Shown in pieces: positions 5,706 through 7,690 of a DNA stretch of 7,690 bases. A program made the translations under genes and the position numbers. Each line of letters opens with the position of its first letter. Within the stretch, counting starts at the first letter, position 1. A model generated the notes under the pieces. It was not told the DNA's origin, did not search any database, and was given only the letters and a program-made list of their open reading frames with translations. The stretch comes from DASQFD01 sp035633255 (GTDB lineage Bacteria > Actinomycetota > Actinomycetes > Actinomycetales > Dermatophilaceae): positions 1-7,690 of the forward strand of contig DASQFD010000052.1 of NCBI GenBank assembly GCA_035633255.1, in the 5' to 3' direction.

Positions 5706-5737
5706 GACCCGCGCGACCCGCGCGACCCGCGCGACCC
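5706..5737 (+). repeat. Tandem GACCCGCGC repeat in a convergent intergenic gap, hairpin-forming
   Basis: Three exact GACCCGCGC units plus a fourth GACCC fill over half of the 57-bp gap between the convergent ltaE and EamA genes. Neighbouring units can pair as CGCGCG-ACC-CGCGCG (5710-5724 or 5719-5733, mutually exclusive 6-bp stems). In RNA this could act as a weak bidirectional terminator; there is no T-tract. The same 27-bp block lies inverted at 556-582. Confidence 0.8.
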
Positions 5738-5746
5738 GGCGAGCAG

Positions 5747-6697
5747 TCAGACGTCGTGGTGCAGGGCCTCCACCGGTGGGGCGTCGCGGGCCGGCAGGTC
5801 CGGTGGTCGGCCGCCGCGGAGCTCGACGAGGTACATCGCCGCCACCACGCACGCCCCGCCGAGCAGCATCCGCGCGGTCAGCGACTCCCCGCCCAGCCAC
5901 ACCGCGAAGAACGCCGCGAAGACCGGCTCCATCGCCATGACGACCGCCGCCCGGGTGGCCGTGAGGTGCGCCTGCGCCCAGGTCTGGGCCCACAGGGCGA
6001 GCGCCCCGGCCGCGACGGCCATGTAGAGCAGCGACGCCCACTGGCCGCCGGTCGCCGGGAGCGTCAACCCGCCGGGCACCGCGGCGACCGACGCGACCAG
6101 GGCGATGACGGCGGCCTGCAGGGTGGAGAGCCCGAGGGCGGCGGAGGCGGTCGACCACCGGCCGAGGACGACGATGTGCAGCGCGTAGAGCCCCGCCGCG
6201 GCCAGGGTGAGCGCCTCCCCGAGCCCGACGCTGAACCCCTGCAGCGACAGCACGCCGATGCCCACGGTCGCGAGCAGCGCGGCCGCCCACGCCGCGCCGG
6301 GGATCCGGTCCCGCAGCAGCACGGCGCCCAGGATCGGGGTGAGGACGACGTAGGTGCCGGTCACGAAGCCGGACACCGACGCCGCCGTGTGCTCCAGGCC
6401 CGTGGTCTGCAGCAGCTGCGCGCAGCCGTAGAGCAGGCCGAGGACGACACCGAGCCGCAGGTCCGCCCGACTCAGCGCGAGCGTCTGCCGCCAGAACACG
6501 GCGAAGAGCCCCACGGCCGCGATGGTGAACCGCACGGCGAGGAAGTCCGCCGAGGGCACCGTCTCGACGAGGTCGTGGATGAGGAAGAACGTCGACCCCC
6601 ACACCGCGGTGACGCCGAGCAGCAGGGCGACGGCGAGCCGCCGCTGACCGGCCTCCCGGGCGGGGGCGAGCGAGGTCGAGGACTCCGGGGGGCCCAT
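5747..6697 (-). CDS. EamA-type transporter, drug/metabolite transporter (DMT) superfamily
   Basis: A 316-residue inner-membrane protein with two homologous halves of about five hydrophobic helices each, the usual ten-helix EamA layout and length. The first half starts with RRLAVALLLGVTAVWGSTFFLI (about 19-40), where W-G-S/x-x-F is the family hallmark. GLEHTAASVSGFVTGTYVVL and TPILGAVLLRDRIPG follow (about 100-132). The second half ends with TRAAVVMAMEPVFAAFFAVWLGGESL, matching 'P-x-x-A...GE' near the C-terminus. Members export amino acids, metabolites or drugs; the substrate cannot be inferred. The ATG start lies six bases after the PASTA kinase stop, so the gene is probably the tail of that operon. 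No strong ribosome site is visible, and initiation may depend on coupling. The C-tail is hydrophilic and Pro-rich. Confidence 0.88.
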   Translation of the reverse strand: MGPPESSTSLAPAREAGQRRLAVALLLGVTAVWGSTFFLIHDLVETVPSADFLAVRFTIAAVGLFAVFWRQTLALSRADLRLGVVLGLLYGCAQLLQTTGLEHTAASVSGFVTGTYVVLTPILGAVLLRDRIPGAAWAAALLATVGIGVLSLQGFSVGLGEALTLAAAGLYALHIVVLGRWSTASAALGLSTLQAAVIALVASVAAVPGGLTLPATGGQWASLLYMAVAAGALALWAQTWAQAHLTATRAAVVMAMEPVFAAFFAVWLGGESLTARMLLGGACVVAAMYLVELRGGRPPDLPARDAPPVEALHHDV

Positions 6698-6703
6698 CGA
6701 GGC

Positions 6704-7690
6704 TCAGACCGCCCGGATCGTCACGGTGCTGCCCTTCGGGGCCTGCGTCCCGGTGGCCGGCTCCTGGAAACGCACCGTGCCGAAGATCCCCCCGAAGAGG
6801 TTCTCGACCTTGACCGAGAAGCCCGCCGCCTCCAGGATCCGCCGCGCCTCGTCGACCTGTTTGCCGACGACGTCCGGCACCGCGACGAGCACCGGACCGT
6901 CGGAGACCACGAGGGTCACGCGGTCCCCCTTGAACAGCGTCCCGCCGGCCGGCTCCTGGCCGAGCACGGCGTCCTTGGGGACCGTGTCGTCGTTGCGCCG
7001 CTGTGAGGCGTCGACGACGAGGCCGGCCTTCTCGAGGGCCGCCGTCGCCGCGGCGGCCGGCTGGCCGCGGTAGTCGGTCACCTCGATCGGCTGCCGCCCC
7101 CTGCTCACGGTGAGCGCCACCGCCGCGTCCGGCTTCAGCTGCGCCCCCGCCTTCGGGTCGGTGGCGACCACCTGCCCGTCCGGCACCGTCTCGCTCCACA
7201 CCTGCGTGACCTTCCCGACGCCCAGCCGCCCCTCCTCGAGGCGGCGGGTCGCCTCGGCGAGCGTGGTCCCGGCGAGGGCCGGCACGGCATACCGCTCGGG
7301 GCCGCGCGAGACGGTGAGGGTGACCGCGGTGCCGCGCCGCGCCTGCTGCCCGGCGGCCGGCTCGGAGCCGAGGACGACGCCCGCGGCGGCCTGCTCGTCG
7401 AAGGCCGACATGGTGCGCGCCGACAGGTGGCTCTCGGCGAGCGCCGAGCGGGCCTGGGCCTCGGTCCGGCCCACGACCGGGGGCACCTCCTGCAGGTCGC
7501 CGGGGCCGAGGAGGAAGAACCAGGCGGTCAGCGCGGCGAGCAGGCCGGAGAGCACGGCCAGCACCCAGGGCCACCGGGAGCGGCGCCGCGGGGGCCGCGG
7601 CGGCGGCGTCGGCAGGGGGGCGGGCGGGCCCGCGGGACGGCCCACCGGCAGCTCGGCGGTCGCGGAGGCGGCGGCGGGAGGGGGCGGCGG
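6704..7690 (-). CDS. PASTA-domain serine/threonine protein kinase, C-terminal part (5' end outside window)
   Basis: The frame is open to the right edge, giving 328 visible residues. It begins with a Pro/Ala-rich linker and a basic PRPPRRRSRWPW, then one membrane helix (about 42-61 of the visible part), then four extracellular PASTA repeats at about 66-130, 133-198, 201-265 and 268-328. Each has the form 'V-P-x-x-x-G ... A ... L ... V-x-x-x-x-P-x-x-G-x-x-x-x-x-G-x-x-V-x-L-x-V-S'. The third repeat has T-D-Y-R-G in place of V-P-x-x-x-G. This is the architecture of PknB/Stk-type receptor kinases that sense cell-wall fragments or lipid II. The kinase domain would lie right of the window, so the kinase assignment is inferred. 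A kinase-less PASTA membrane protein is the alternative. EamA follows after six bases. Confidence 0.82.
   Translation of the reverse strand, partial: PPPPPAAASATAELPVGRPAGPPAPLPTPPPRPPRRRSRWPWVLAVLSGLLAALTAWFFLLGPGDLQEVPPVVGRTEAQARSALAESHLSARTMSAFDEQAAAGVVLGSEPAAGQQARRGTAVTLTVSRGPERYAVPALAGTTLAEATRRLEEGRLGVGKVTQVWSETVPDGQVVATDPKAGAQLKPDAAVALTVSRGRQPIEVTDYRGQPAAAATAALEKAGLVVDASQRRNDDTVPKDAVLGQEPAGGTLFKGDRVTLVVSDGPVLVAVPDVVGKQVDEARRILEAAGFSVKVENLFGGIFGTVRFQEPATGTQAPKGSTVTIRAV

Larger units (their letters stand above)
1393..7292. repeat. Dispersed octamer CGGCATAC, seven copies
   Basis: Exact copies at 1393-1400(+), 2832-2839(-), 3150-3157(+), 3184-3191(+), 5205-5212(+), 5575-5582(-) and 7285-7292(+). 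Five are in genes, where they read Tyr-Ala (TAT GCC) or Ala-Tyr (GCA TAC). Two flank the arms of the hairpin after macR as direct repeats. The function is unknown. Confidence 0.7.

Noticed and set aside
5706..5737. Possible CRISPR-like array
   Set aside because: The 9-bp units are directly adjacent with no spacers and no cas genes nearby. It is a simple tandem repeat.
4944..7574. Very long minus-strand open frame (876 codons)
   Set aside because: Arg/Gly/Pro/Ala-rich composition, antisense to ltaE and out of frame over the EamA and PASTA genes. It is a typical high-GC shadow with no recognisable motif.

Overview
The window is chromosomal DNA of a high-GC actinobacterium. Hand-counted lines of the main part run above 70% G+C, start codons are often GTG, promoters are TANNNT -10 boxes with no clear -35, and one gene looks leaderless. 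Protein families and gene order (PASTA-domain protein kinase, class II DAHP synthase, a MacRS-type two-component locus, a PlsC acyltransferase and an Est30-like esterase close together) fit Actinomycetota, probably a Micrococcales lineage near the Intrasporangiaceae. The family-level guess is tentative.

Layout from left to right. Positions 1-164 hold the C-terminal end of an IS630-family transposase, less GC-rich (about 64%) than the rest. Its presumed right end lies at a CTAG that forms the stop codon of the next gene. On the minus strand, 1606 to 178, are an alpha/beta-hydrolase (esterase) gene and a short conserved-looking membrane protein with a disordered, repeat-bearing N-terminal half. 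Divergent from them, plsC (1779-2711) encodes a lysophospholipid acyltransferase. Immediately downstream lies a wrecked two-component locus: the membrane-sensor start of a MacS-like histidine kinase (2722-3078) is joined out of frame to the last 23 codons of a LuxR-type response regulator (3077-3148). This looks like one internal deletion. A strong 12-bp hairpin (3157-3185), probably the old operon terminator, still follows.

Next come class II DAHP synthase (3273-4625), the entry step of the shikimate pathway, and a threonine-aldolase-like PLP enzyme (4625-5689), overlapping as TGATG and so probably translationally coupled. Convergent with them, on the minus strand, are a DMT/EamA transporter (6697-5747) and, upstream of it, the C-terminal half of a serine/threonine kinase with four PASTA repeats, cut by the window edge.

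There is no defence island, CRISPR array or RNA gene that I can see. The unusual signals are: (i) the macS'-'macR deletion scar; (ii) seven exact copies of the octamer CGGCATAC, which carry every ATA/TAT trinucleotide I found outside the IS fragment and one -10 box; (iii) a 27-bp tandem repeat of GACCCGCGC present in inverted orientation in a coding region and in a convergent intergenic gap 5 kb apart; (iv) the IS630 end coinciding with a stop codon.
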